DNA of 64,000 nucleotides from Toxorhynchites rutilus septentrionalis (Eukaryota; Arthropoda; Insecta; Diptera; Culicidae), in contig NC_073746.1 in NCBI RefSeq assembly GCF_029784135.1, forward strand, positions 100,518,515 to 100,582,514. The letters run 5' to 3'. How positions within the stretch are numbered: the first letter of the stretch is position 1; each line of letters begins with the position of its first letter. This document shows, in pieces, positions 1 through 11,290 of the stretch. The notes beneath the pieces were generated by a model. That model ran no database searches. It was not told where the DNA came from and saw only the letters and a list, made by a program, of their open reading frames with translations. The position numbers were made by a program, and so were the translations under genes.

Positions 1-375
1 TGAAGGAAATTGGCAGAAAACTTCTTCATTCTATCATTCAAATAATGTGATTCATATCACATCGTTTTGCCAGAAAGAGATTATTAATGTTCAAAGGAGG
101 AATCGATCCTCCGAGGAAATTACCCAGCGCAAATTAGAGTCGACTATCGATTGCGGCATTCGTACACAAATAATTTTATAATGCAGTTTCACCAAAGTGA
201 TTTCTTCGGATATATTCACTACATCATGTCATGTATTTCATATTGTATCATTAAGAAATCCATATCCATGGCACCTTTCGGTAACGAATTATTATCGAAA
301 CCACGATTTTCGCTAAATGCTCCTTTCAGTTCGGCCTGTAAAAAACTTTTCTGTACTCTAATCCATCAAATTTGG

Positions 376-391
376 AGCCCTGAAAAGGGCC
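376..391 (-). other. Histone mRNA 3' stem-loop, left pseudogene
   Basis: On the minus strand the 16 bases read GGCCCTTTTCAGGGCT. This is a six-base-pair stem with a four-base loop and fits the canonical replication-dependent histone 3' processing hairpin bound by SLBP. It lies just downstream of the pseudogene stop, where the hairpin of a real histone gene would be. Confidence 0.88.
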
Positions 392-403
392 GTTGATTAT
401 ATG

Positions 404-780
404 CTAAGCTAATATAGCACCCTCTCCTTGGATTCGACGGGCCAGCTGAATGTCCTTGGGCATGATGTGACGCGTTTCACGTGGATAGCACACAAATTTG
501 TATCTTCGAATAAGCCTCCTGCAGCGTCATAACCGCGGAACTTTGGAAGCGCAAGTCGGTTTTGAAGTCCTGAGCAATTCCACGAACCAAATGCTGCAAA
601 GGTAGCTGCGGATCAGCAATTCGGTCGATATCTGATAGCGACGAATTTCATGCGAAGTTCCCGGTCGATAGCGATGTGGCTTCTCCACCTATCCTGCTAC
701 TGGTGCGCTTATCCGAGCTGACTTCGTGTGCCTTACCACCGAATGACTAACGAGCTGTCTGCGAAAGACTAACGAGCTGG
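404..780 (-). pseudogene. Histone H3 pseudogene, left arm
   Basis: On the minus strand the remnant reads through the H3 core in broken frames. Recognisable pieces are the [10 protein letters not shown] region, the [17 protein letters not shown] helix, [13 protein letters not shown] and the C-terminal MPKDIQLARRI block, which together cover most of the normal ~136-residue histone. Frameshifts and stops separate the pieces. The 5' end carries a short tandem duplication (the AGCTCGTTAGTC motif occurs twice) that the right arm lacks. A histone 3' stem-loop follows 13 bp downstream of the terminal stop. It cannot encode histone H3, which packages DNA in the nucleosome. It is a pseudogene copy of a replication-dependent, intronless histone gene. 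Confidence 0.88.
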
Positions 781-1016
781 AGTCCTCACGGTGCGAGAGT
801 AGAGTAAGAAATGAACGAAAGCAAAGGAAGCGTCATTTTATAAACCATAAAAGTATAGAATCTAAATCCCACCCTTATTATATTCGTGAGTATACAGTAA
901 GCTTATATAATAAAGAGGGTGGGGTTTACATTCGATTCTTTTATGTTTTATAAAATGACACTTCCCTTGCTTTCGTTCATTTCTTACTCTACTCTCGCAC
1001 CGTGAGGACTCGTTTC

Positions 1017-1388
1017 ATCGGGACTAAGCAGACAGCTCGTTAGTCTTTCGGTGGTAAGGCACCACGAAAGCAGCTCGGATAAGCGCATCAGCCGCAGGAA
1101 GCGTGAAGAAGCCACATCGCTATCGACCGGGAACTTCGCATGAAATTCGTCGCTATCAGAAGTCGACCGAATTGCTGATCCGCAAGCTACCTTTGCAGCA
1201 TTTGGTTCGTGGAATTGCTCAGGACTTCAAAACCGACTTGCGCTTCCAAAGTTCCGCGGTTATGACGCTGCAGGAGGCTTATTCGAAGATACAAATTTGT
1301 GTGCTATCCACGTGAAACGCGTCACATCATGCCCAAGGACATTCAGCTGGCCCGTCGAATCCAAGGAGAGGGTGCTATATTAGCTTAG
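1017..1388 (+). pseudogene. Histone H3 pseudogene, right arm
   Basis: The plus strand encodes TKQTAR, then a TAG in place of the lysine-9 codon, then GGKAPRKQL. It continues through [42 protein letters not shown] and, after frameshifts, FEDTNLCAI and MPKDIQLARRI, ending at TAG 1386-1388. The initiator ATG is ATC and the GTVALREIRR stretch is shortened to GTSHEIRR. A small deletion after LQEA shifts the frame, and a second shift occurs before MPKD. A TATAAAA motif lies upstream near 951. The 3' stem-loop at 1401 is intact. Most lesions are shared with the inverted copy at 404-780. Confidence 0.9.
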
Positions 1389-1400
1389 CATATAATCAAC

Positions 1401-1416
1401 GGCCCTTTTCAGGGCT
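1401..1416 (+). other. Histone mRNA 3' stem-loop, right pseudogene
   Basis: The sequence GGCCCTTTTCAGGGCT forms the canonical histone 3' hairpin, 13 nt after the pseudogene stop codon. It is identical to the hairpin of the left arm. Confidence 0.9.
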
Positions 1417-1479
1417 CCAAATTTGATGGATTAGAGTTCAGAAAAGTTTTTTGCAGGCCAAACTGAAACGAGAATTTTC

Positions 1480-1745
1480 GTTTGGATGCCATACAGCATC
1501 GAGAAAATTCCGGAAAGATCTAATCGTTGCTGAAAAATAATCTTCCAGTTCCCTGGGAATTGAAGAATACATCCATGCGAAAGAGTTTTTTTAATGTTTT
1601 CTAATTATATGGCGAACACAGCGACCAAATACATTTGATTTCGTAATTTTTCAATCAAGTGTAATTAGCTGGAAAGCTTCTGAAGATTATTCTTTCCCAT
1701 CAGTATGATATTTTCGTATCCAATAATGGATGCATAACATGAAAA
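1480..1745 (+). repeat. Interspersed repeat unit shared with 2380-2717 and 50400-50954
   Basis: This stretch contains the landmarks AATAATCTTCCAGTTCC, a run ending in TTTTTTAATGTTTTCTA, and GCTTCTGAAGATTATTCTT, followed by a ATTGGATGCATAA-like stretch. The same ordered landmarks recur at 2390-2590, 50430-50530 and 50610-50830. It begins where the H3 palindrome's right arm ends. Confidence 0.75.
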
Positions 1746-1950
1746 ACGGAAAATGTTTCGTATCGCCAAAATTATATAATTTTCAATCGATTATTGCTCA
1801 GTCGTCGAAATTTTCATACTCAGAGAGTTCATTCTCCTCTAGTTTGCCTTCCAAATTGCCATCGTAAACCACACCTTCTCTCGATTCAATCACGCACGAA
1901 AAGCATACTGAAATGATATTCTGGTGGTGAAACCCATTCATTTTTCGTGA

Positions 1951-2099
1951 GGCGTCGTGCACAAATTACGTAACGCGATAAGGGGGGAGGGGTTAGATGT
2001 TGCGTTACTTTCTGTTTATTAGAGATAGGAAATTGCGTTACGAAAGGGGGGTAGGTTCAAAATCCGGATTTTTGCGTTACGTAATTTGTGCACGACGCC
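1951..2099. mobile_element. 149-bp MITE with perfect 26-bp terminal inverted repeats
   Basis: The left end starts GGCGTCGTGCACAAATTACG and the right end is its perfect reverse complement. The inverted repeat is 26 bp. A TGA trinucleotide flanks both sides (1948-1950 and 2100-2102) and would be a 3-bp TSD. The interior holds G-rich and C-poor runs and no reading frame. A 3-bp duplication is compatible with the PIF/Harbinger superfamily, but the superfamily call is inference. Confidence 0.8.
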
Positions 2100-2379
2100 T
2101 GAGGACATCGACAAGACAACATCGTTACTGAACGAGCTGAACGGCGAGGGATCGAGGTATTCATTACCTGGCTTGACCTGACCTGAAATGCAATCAGTTT
2201 GTTTTAACTGTGAGGGAGCGCAGAAAAGCCGATCGATCAGAAGGAGAAGAGAAGGTGACCAAGAGAGTATCAGCATCGAAATACGATTCCTCGGGAAGAC
2301 ATAGAAGCAGCCGCCACACACACACATACACGCGCGCAACTCTTTTCGTTTGCTGGTTATCGAGAGGATACCTGGAAAG

Positions 2380-2760
2380 AAATTATCGTTGCTGAAAAAT
2401 AATCTGCCAGTTCCCCTTGGAATTGAAAATTACATTCAAGCGAGTTTATTTTAATGTTTTCTATCCATATAATACTGCGACCACATACATTTGGTTTTGT
2501 GATTTGTCAATCAAGTGCAGTTAACAGGAAAGCTTCTGAAGATTATTCTTCAGAACAAGGATTTTTGTATCCAATATTGGATGCATAAAACCTTGAGTCT
2601 TCAAAGTAACACTCTCGTTTTTGAAGTCACCCAAATATTTATTTATTCATTCATTCAGGATGGATTTAGATTCAACTTCAAACAAATGATCTCTAAATCA
2701 ACGATAGTCCTACGTCACCCTTGCGGTTATACCATAGATATAACCCACTTCCTGTTTTTA
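2380..2760 (+). repeat. Right-hand part of a TGACGTAGGACTA-ended repeat
   Basis: About 370 bp are collinear with 50625-50995. They include the end motif GATAGTCCTACGTCA at 2704-2717 and the adjoining conserved CTTGCGGTTATACCATAGA. The unit at 1480-1745 is a second, more diverged copy of the same internal segment. The matching left end is not visible here, so the copy is partial or rearranged. Confidence 0.7.
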
Positions 2761-2978
2761 TTCATACGACCTAATAGCGCAAGAATAGCTTACGGAGCCA
2801 CGTGATGAATCCCGTTTGCGACAGTCACGCGATGGCGATCCCGTTATGCCGAATCAGTTCAACAGCCGCAATCCGGCTCGCTGCAAGAGCGCTGCTTCCT
2901 TTGTTTCTTCGTTCCACTTCACAAAAGGTCAGGTCGAAAGCGGACAGCAATGACCTTCACTCGTACACGATTCACTCG

Positions 2979-3470
2979 TAGTGATCCCCGATTTTTGAAA
3001 TTAATTGTTCATCCACTAATCGAATACTTGTCAACAGTTTGTTCTTCGATACGATTAATTGCGCCAAATAATCGATTAATCGATTAATCGCCACACTGAG
3101 AGAAATAATTAGTTAGACTAATATTTCTCATTTGTTAGAAAGCCATCTGGAATCAAAAAAGTTTTCATACCGCCTGAAAATCAACTATTATCTTTTACGC
3201 TCCCCTAAACTCGTAAACGAAGCTCATTTCGAATCGACGGCATTGAGCTTCTTTTAGAAGTTTAGGAGAGCGTCAAAGATAATGATTGATTTTCAGGATA
3301 AAACTGCAGCGGCCGTACGTTTTTTTTTGCTCTGGGTTTGGATCGATTAATCGACGTAAATTATTCGTTCGCTTCGATTATTGGTTGTGCAGTATTCGTT
3401 CGATTAATAATCGATTTCTGTAGGAAGTATTGGATTAATCGATTAATCGAACGATTATCGGGGATCACTA
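2979..3470. mobile_element. 492-bp hAT-type MITE with 8-bp target-site duplication
   Basis: The ends are inverted repeats: TAGTGATCCCCGAT on the left, and the right end closes ATCGGGGATCACTA. The 8-bp TTCACTCG occurs immediately outside both ends (2971-2978 and 3471-3478). An 8-bp TSD with a TAGTG-type terminus is diagnostic of hAT elements. No transposase is encoded. The interior holds many copies of the motif ATCGATTAAT near both ends, and an internal inverted repeat (about 3170-3228 against 3246-3300). Confidence 0.9.
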
Positions 3471-3478
3471 TTCACTCG

Positions 3479-4805
3479 TACCAATAGCACAATAGCAAAA
3501 GTGGCAACGCACAATACCGACACTGAACTTTACTCGTCAAGAGTTGGATAGCGAATGATTTTTCATCATATTGAGATTATTTATTTTTTAACATTTGAAA
3601 CTTTTAGCCATTCGAGGGAAGAGTTTTAAAATGGATCATCAGTATTCGACCAAACCCAGCGGTAAGTCGCATAAATTTGTATAAGTATGTTCTGAACAAA
3701 AAACATACAAGCAGAGCAAATGTGAAGCTGAGCAGGAACATTGGCTCTGCATTTCATTCTGAAGGGTTTCTATTTGTTCCACCGAGAACCCATTTCGATT
3801 TGAAATGCAAACGCAAGCAGAAAAAAAAATAGAAACGCAATCTTCACTCACTCACACACGTCTTTGAACAGGGAGAAAATAAATATTTAAATTGCTACGC
3901 TAGCTCCATTCCCGTTGACATGTTCATGACATTTCCATCTCGAGACCACAGCGCGCAAACCGTCTGAAAACGCGGTGGATGGTGATGAAACTTGATTTGA
4001 CACCGCCTGGTTGAAATTGGATCAGATTATATATTGCGACGTTTACATGGTGTTCACACACACGGGAGGATGGATAAAAGTTCGAGGTTATTTACCACAT
4101 ATATTGACGGTTCGACAAATGATACTTGAGCAGACATCAAACGATCTGGAAATTGGAAACATGTCAATTGCTACTCGAATTGATTGATGTATCGACAGAC
4201 TAACTAGTTTGTTCGCATGAAAAGTATGCTGATGAAGTACAGCAACCCACCGACGAGTGATACTAGATCTAGTATTTGCTTTGCTTGTATTTGCTATTAG
4301 TAGCTTTCAGCGAATTATCTTAGAACTCTTACCAACTGACTTTTAAAAAATCCTTATCAGATTTCAAACCCCCATTGCACATCTTTCGCAACATTTCACC
4401 CTCCGTGAACCCGAATCTCGGATCAACTCCATCAAACAATAACAACATCTTCTTCGGGGAAAAATTTGTTTAAAGCAAACATGCGTTCATCCGAAAACGG
4501 AAAGTTAGAAGATTAATGTTTGCAAAGGATCTTGAAGGCGGTCTCGAATTAAGCCTAACAATTTTACCGCCCACTCTTGCATAGCCATGAGAGACAGCTT
4601 CGAAGCCCCTTTTCAATAATCCAACACAGGGGCAACCCTTTTTTGTGCAATGGTTGAGCGCCCACCTGACTGTCCGGATTGATGCGTATGGAGGAGGTGT
4701 TTTTTTTCTCGTTTTGTTTCACCCAGGTCTTCCTTCTTGGTTCTTCACCTAATAAAATCTTCATACCAATCGCTTCCTGCAAGTCCGATAAAGCCGAAAA
4801 TTTTT
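3479..4805. other. No recognisable feature
   Basis: Neither strand shows a reading frame with a recognisable domain, a terminal repeat or an RNA gene. The stretch is AT-rich with short homopolymer runs. It may be unique intergenic or intronic DNA. Confidence 0.5.
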
Positions 4806-5069
4806 TGACGTGGGACTACGTCTAACCGGAATATATGGAGGGTAAAATGAAAACCTAAACACAGAACATGCAGGAAAAAATGAAAGATTTCGAATGCTTA
4901 TATCTCGAACATTTCGTACTGGATAGGAGAGATGTTTGCATCACTTGATAGGGAATATTTCTACGCAACTAACAAAATGTTGTTTTTCATTAGATAAACA
5001 ATTGAATAACTGTAAAATATTAGGCGTTATCTAAACGCCCTAACTGCATCGTTTTGATTGACCCGATTT

Positions 5070-5645
5070 ACGGTTTCCCTAACACAGCCTTTAAAACCAA
5101 GCAGCCTTGGGGAAATCGGCATTGCAAATACATGAAAGTAGGGGGACTTTTGTTCTCATCGAAAAATGTTCCCTAACACAGACTTTAAAACCAAGCAGCG
5201 AAATCGGCATTGCAAACACAAGAAAGAGCCTAGAGGCGAGTGAACTGAAAAGTTTAAACCCTCTTAAAGCCAAAAAGAAGAAGAAGAACACACGAAAGTA
5301 GGGGGAGCTTTTGTTCCCACCGAAATGTGTTCCCTAATAGAGATTTCTAAACCAAGGTGCCTGGAGAAATCGGTATTTCAAATTCATGCAAGTCGGGGGT
5401 ATTTTTGTTCCGACTGGAATGTGTTTCCCTAACACAGACTTCAAATCCATGAAGCGTGGGGAAATCGGCATTGCGAATTAATACAAATCGGGGGTATTTT
5501 TGTTCCGATTGAAATGTGTTTCCCTAACACAGACTTCAAAACCGAGGTTTCTGGGGAAATCGGCTCTGCAAATAAATGCAAACTGCGAGTACTTTTGTCC
5601 TCGCTTGCCTTTGTGCAGAGTGGAATATGTCTGTCCTAACATGAT
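5070..5645 (+). repeat. Diverged tandem array, about 100-bp unit, five to six copies
   Basis: Each unit repeats the landmarks TTTCCCTAACACAGACTT, an AAACC block, GGGGAAATCGGCATTGCAAA and a GGGGGTATTTTTGTTCC block. The copies differ by substitutions and small indels. The array lies inside the TGACGTRGGACTAC-ended element and no reading frame runs through it. Confidence 0.85.
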
Positions 5646-5796
5646 CTTCTAAACTTAGGAACCTGGGAAAATCGTGCAGCCACTAGAAGCGAATGAACTT
5701 CCCAGTTTCAAGCAAATTCGAGATTCGAGAAGTATGTACACTTTTGGGATGTAAACTTCAGAGGGAAATGTAAAATAAAATAATCGTTTGATAATT

Positions 5797-5847
5797 TTTT
5801 TTTTGTCTTTATTGGAAAGATTTTCAGCCTTAGGCTGGTTCATCAAA
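5797..5847 (-). mobile_element. 51-bp retroposed 3' fragment with 12-bp target-site duplication
   Basis: On the minus strand the insert reads GATGAACCAGCCTAAGGCTG, then an AATAAAGAC block and a terminal run of A. This is the arrangement of a polyadenylation signal and tail. The 12-bp CGTTTGATAATT flanks both sides exactly (5785-5796 and 5848-5859). This pattern indicates insertion by target-primed reverse transcription with extreme 5' truncation. The source LINE or SINE family is not identified. Confidence 0.82.
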
Positions 5848-6639
5848 CGTTTGATAATTCTTCCGTACATATATTTTGTTCTAGTCATCATACCAAACGT
5901 AAAAGGTCCGTCATTAAATTTACTTGTAACGAAGAACAATCAAACACAATAAATGAATTGACTTTACACGGCATTTGTTAATTTTTTTCACTCACAGAGC
6001 AAATATATTGAACTCAATTGAATTTGGAAACTGTTTCATTCAATCAAGAAATTAATCAATACAAACGAATGATTGCTAAGCTAAGGTAGTTCCACGTCAA
6101 CCTTGCGGTTATATCATAGATATAACCCACTCATTTTTTCCATTCCATATATATTTTGTTCACGGTACACGGTCGGGATTCAACGAAGAACCCCCAGGGC
6201 GCAAAAATTGCTGCTCGTAAGAAGGATTCAAAGCTGCCAAAGCTCTCCCCTTTCGTTCGGTCAAAAATAACATCAAAGTGTTTCAAGAGCACAAAGTGAG
6301 AAATTAGGTGATACCCACGCACAAATAAAAAAATATATTGTGAAAAATAAGAATGTCAATCTGTTAAACATGATGTAAAAGAAATGATAATCTTAGAAAT
6401 TTGTTCGAAAAAAAACTTCGAAAACTTTTTTTTAAAATCAATGTTTAGAAAGTGTAAATACAATCTTGAATGAACATCGATTTACAGAATTATTTATAAA
6501 CGTAACTGAGAACTCATCATCTTCATTATTTATAGGTCAGTATTTTGTCGTGGTATTTCAACGAAATTAAGAATGTGAGAAAGCTCAGACATGGAGTAAA
6601 TCGGCGCTCAACTTCGAAAAAAGATACAAGAAATCGTAA

Positions 6640-7790
6640 AAATATTATACAAAATATAAAGACATTGGCGAAACGGCGTGGGCGATCCATATTATCAGCT
6701 CAATCGGCCTTGATTGAGAGTGGCGCCAAGCGGTCAAAGTTTGAGTTTTATCCAAGGGGGGAGTGAAGGAAATCGGGGTTGTCGAAATATTTTTGTTGTT
6801 GCCAAATGTTCTAAAATTGCATAAAACGTCGAGATCTAGTGTCATCTCAAAAAAATTACTTGTGACAAAAATCGGCACTCTGGAACATAGTTTTTTTGGA
6901 ATACGAAAAAGTATGGCTTTGGATGCCAATAAAAATAGTTATCTCGATTTTTCATTTGGAACTTGCTACGAAATGTTGATTTGTACGATAATATACCCTA
7001 TGCAAAATATTAGCGCATTTGGACTTCATTTACTGGTGTCAAAAACGTTAAAATTTGAGTGTTTTCGAAAAACGAAAAATCACCGAAAATCATGGTTTAA
7101 AAAAAAATTTTGATGCCAAATGTCTTAAAATGGCATTACTCGTCGAGATTTACAGTTATCTCGAATTTCTGTTTGTTTTAATGTGTTTTTGGCCCTTGGT
7201 TGTTTTTTCGCCTTATACATTTTTTTTGACAACATTTGTTTTTAGATAACTGTAAATATCAACGTGTCACGAATTTTAAGTCATTTGGCATCAACATTTT
7301 TTTTTAATAATTTCGATTCCCGGTGATTTTTCGGTTTTCAAAAAAACTAAAATTTTAACGTTTTTGACACCAGTAAATGCAGTGCAAATGAGTCAATATT
7401 TTGCATAGGGTATATTATAGTGCAAATCAACATTTCGTAGCAAGTTCCGAATGAAAAATCGAAATAAATATTTTTTATTGGCACCCTAAACCATACTTTT
7501 CGTTTCGTATTCCAAAAAAAAAAAACTATGTCCCAGAGTGCCGATTTTTGACAAAAAAAATTTCGAGATGATGATCTCGGCCTTTCGTGCCATTTTAAGA
7601 CATCTGACATCAATTTTTTTTTCGAAAACCCCGATTTCCTTTACTCACCCCTTGGGTGACTTTTCGATTTTCAAAAAACTCAAACTTTGACCGCTTTGCG
7701 CCACTCTCCGTTAAGTCCGATTGAGCTGAAATTTGGCATAGGGTGTTTTTTCGAGATGGTGAACATTTTGTATAGGGTATCTTTTTGAAA
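6640..7790. repeat. Large palindrome (foldback-type), arms about 520 bp
   Basis: The left arm (about 6645-7160) is matched in reverse complement by about 7240-7785. Landmarks present in both arms include TTTGGCATAGGGT-like and TGCAAAATATT-type motifs, AACTTGCTACGAAATGTTGA against its complement, and ACTGGTGTCAAAAACGTT against its complement. The arms are diverged by substitutions and indels, with a short central spacer near 7200. The apparent reading frames come from low-complexity AT-rich sequence. Confidence 0.85.
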
Positions 7791-8550
7791 TTCGATTTTT
7801 TGGGTAGATTTTTTTTGCCAAACATTCATTGGCATCCTAACGTACACATTGGAAAATTTAACACGAACAAACACAAATTCAGAACCATGGACACTGAATT
7901 GTTGAACCATCTGTAGCATTATTCAATAACATTGTATATTTTGTTCTTTCTTGAACTGAAAAACAACTTTACTTCACACGAGAAAATTAGCGAAGTAGAA
8001 TCATTCCAAGGAGTTCTTCATGTCCTTTCCATTGAAAAACAAACCAAAAACGATCATGATGTGGGGAATCCAAGAAATAATAGGAAACGAATAGGAAACA
8101 TTTAGACAAAACAGAATCCAACCTCGAATGGTAATGGTCTTGTAGGAATGACGTCCAATCCTCAACTGTATTGATCATTATTCTATTTTCAATATATTAT
8201 CATCTGAAGGAGATCAAGGAAAACCAAACGCCAAAAGTTGATAAGGCTTGAGCTCAGCAACATCCTGCCAGGAACTCAAAATAACCAACCAAGTGCCAGG
8301 AACGACACTTTTTCTTTTTGAGCATGAGAAAAGTCCCAGCACGACAAGTTTTGTTTGAACATGTTTGAACGATCAAATTCTGATCCCACGTTCATTCGAC
8401 ATCTAATTACAGGCGGAAAGATATGTGTGACTTTTTCCTATTTCTAAAACTCAAATCACCACTTCTTGGGACCCGTTTCGACAGCATTGAAGACATGTCT
8501 AATTCTTTTTTACCTTTTGGTACATTATCTGTACTATTATTAAGTATAAC

Positions 8551-10151
8551 TAGCTGACCCGCCAAACTTCGTCCCGCCTAAAGTTTGTTTTTTGTTATCA
8601 ACACCTTCAAACATTCACGTTTTCTTACTATGAGCAAGTTCATGGGTCCAATCGCAGAATTGTTCATTGTTTGAACTTTTAATCGACCCCATTGAGTTTA
8701 CCTTTTGCTATAAAATTCCTAGTATTTCTAATAAACTCATTATTATAATATCATATTATTTTCAGATACAATTCTCGTTCAAGATTTTTCAACCACTTGT
8801 AAATAACACTTTTCTCCGTTACATAAAATAAATGTTTATACAGAAAATATGACAGAATAAACACAGCCTTAAATCGGACAATTCCTTCCTCGAGTTCTGC
8901 TCTTATCAACACATCCGACGATCCTTAAAAGAAGATAAAGGAGTGCGTTTCATCACATTAAAATCCATTTCCAGTTTCGAGCAAAGATCAATTTCGCTAG
9001 CGCAAACATCAAATGGACTAACAGCACTTGTCACTATGTAATTGTAGAACATATGGGAATTAAATTTTCCGAATTTTCCCTTTTTCTTTCAGAGTTTTCC
9101 GAAAATTTTCAATTGTCAATTGACCATCATAGAAACATTTCTCATACCCAAAAACCCTCACATACCAAATTGTGCTTGATTAGTTCTCGAGTTATGCAGG
9201 AATTTGTGTTTCATTAGTATGGCATACACCAATTCCCCCCCCCCCTTTAAAGTGGGGGATGGAGAGTCTAACCATCGTAGAAACATTTATTGCACCTTAA
9301 AACCTTCACATGCAAAATTTGGTGTCATTTTCTTGATTAGTTCTCGAGTTACGCAGAAATTTGTGTTTCATTTCTATGGCATCCCCCCTACCCGAAAAGT
9401 GGGAGGAGTGTTGTATCATCCTCAGAGAGAGAGGGGAGCAATGTCAATTCACCATGGAAACGTTTCGTGTCCCTTAAAACATTCACATGACAAATTTGGC
9501 TCCATTTGCTTGATTGGTTTTCGAATTATGCAGAAATTTGTTTTTCATTTGTATGGCAGTTCCCCCTTAGAAAGGGGGGTTGAGTGTCTCACCACCGTAA
9601 AAACATTTATTGCATTCCAAAACCTTCACATGCACAATTTGGTTCCATTTGCTTGATTAATTCTCAAGTAATGCAGAAATTTGAGTTTCATTTGTATGGC
9701 AGCCCCCCTTAGAGAGGAGGGGGTGGAGGGTCTGACCATCATAAAAACATTTATTGCATCTTAAAACCTCCACATGCCAAATTTGGTTTCATTTGCTTGA
9801 CTAATTCTCGAGTAATGCAGAAATTTGTGTTTCATTTGTATGGCAGCCGCCCCTAAGAGAGGGGGAGGAGTATCTAACCACCATAAAAACATTTATTGCA
9901 CCCTAAAATTTCAATATGCCTAATTTTGTTTCATTTGTTTGATTAATTCTCGAGTAATGTAGAAATTTGTGTTTCATTTGTATGGCAGCCCTCCCTTAGA
10001 GAGGGGGCTGGAGAGTCTAACCACCATAGAATCATTTATTGCACCCTAAAACCTCCATATGCCAAATTTCGTTCCATCTGCTTGGTTAATTCCCGAGTAA
10101 TGTAGAATTTTGTGTTTAATTTGTATGGCAGCCCCCACTTAGAGAGGGGGA
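8551..10151 (+). repeat. TAGCTGACCC-family repeat, copy A (5' part)
   Basis: The copy begins TAGCTGACCCGCCAAACTTC, as do copies B (25081) and C (31327), and copy D ends with the complement near 55056. It runs collinearly with copy B through the segment ending TATGGGAATTAAATTTTCCG (near 9055) and then enters a tandem array. It is interrupted by mariner copy 1 at 10152. The TA-rich tail at 11180-11289 may be its original 3' end. No protein is encoded and I cannot assign a superfamily. Confidence 0.7.
9150..10150 (+). repeat. Tandem array, about 150-bp unit, six or more copies
   Basis: Each unit contains GCAGAAATTTGTGTTTCATT, TGTATGGCAGCCCCCCTTAG, a G-rich GAGAGGGGGAGG stretch, ACATTTATTGCACCCTAAAA and an ACATGCCAAATTTGG block. 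The same array occurs in copy B at 27150-28030. Units differ mostly at the C/G runs. Frames seen inside the array are by-products of the repeat. Confidence 0.88.

Positions 10152-11290
<1,139 letters not shown>

Larger units (their letters stand above)
300..1470. repeat. Large inverted duplication carrying a dead histone H3 gene in each arm
   Basis: Two arms of roughly 550-580 bp are reverse complements, meeting around 884-902. Near the centre, the arm from about 827 to 883 matches the reverse complement of about 903 to 965. The outer ends fade near 300 and 1470. Each arm contains the same H3-derived coding remnant, the histone 3' stem-loop and the upstream promoter-side DNA. The arms share nearly all of the pseudogene's lesions, so the gene decayed before it was duplicated in inverted orientation. 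The arms have since acquired private differences. Confidence 0.9.
4806..6099. mobile_element. Non-autonomous element with TGACGTRGGACTAC ends
   Basis: The left end reads TGACGTGGGACTACGTCTAA and the right end is the reverse complement of TTGACGTGGAACTAC. The same terminus bounds 49912-50954 and recurs singly at 2704-2717 and 44490-44510. The interior contains a diverged tandem array (5070-5640), a 51-bp retroposed insert (5797-5847) and no coding region. The sequence CTTGCGGTTATA just outside the right end is also conserved between copies, so the true right boundary may lie further out. Confidence 0.6.

Noticed and set aside
6545..7249. Overlapping open frames in the palindrome
   Set aside because: Low-complexity AT-rich translations that mirror each other in the two arms.
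9204..9656. 150-codon open frame
   Set aside because: It runs through a tandem array and changes when units differ; the repeated DNA explains it.
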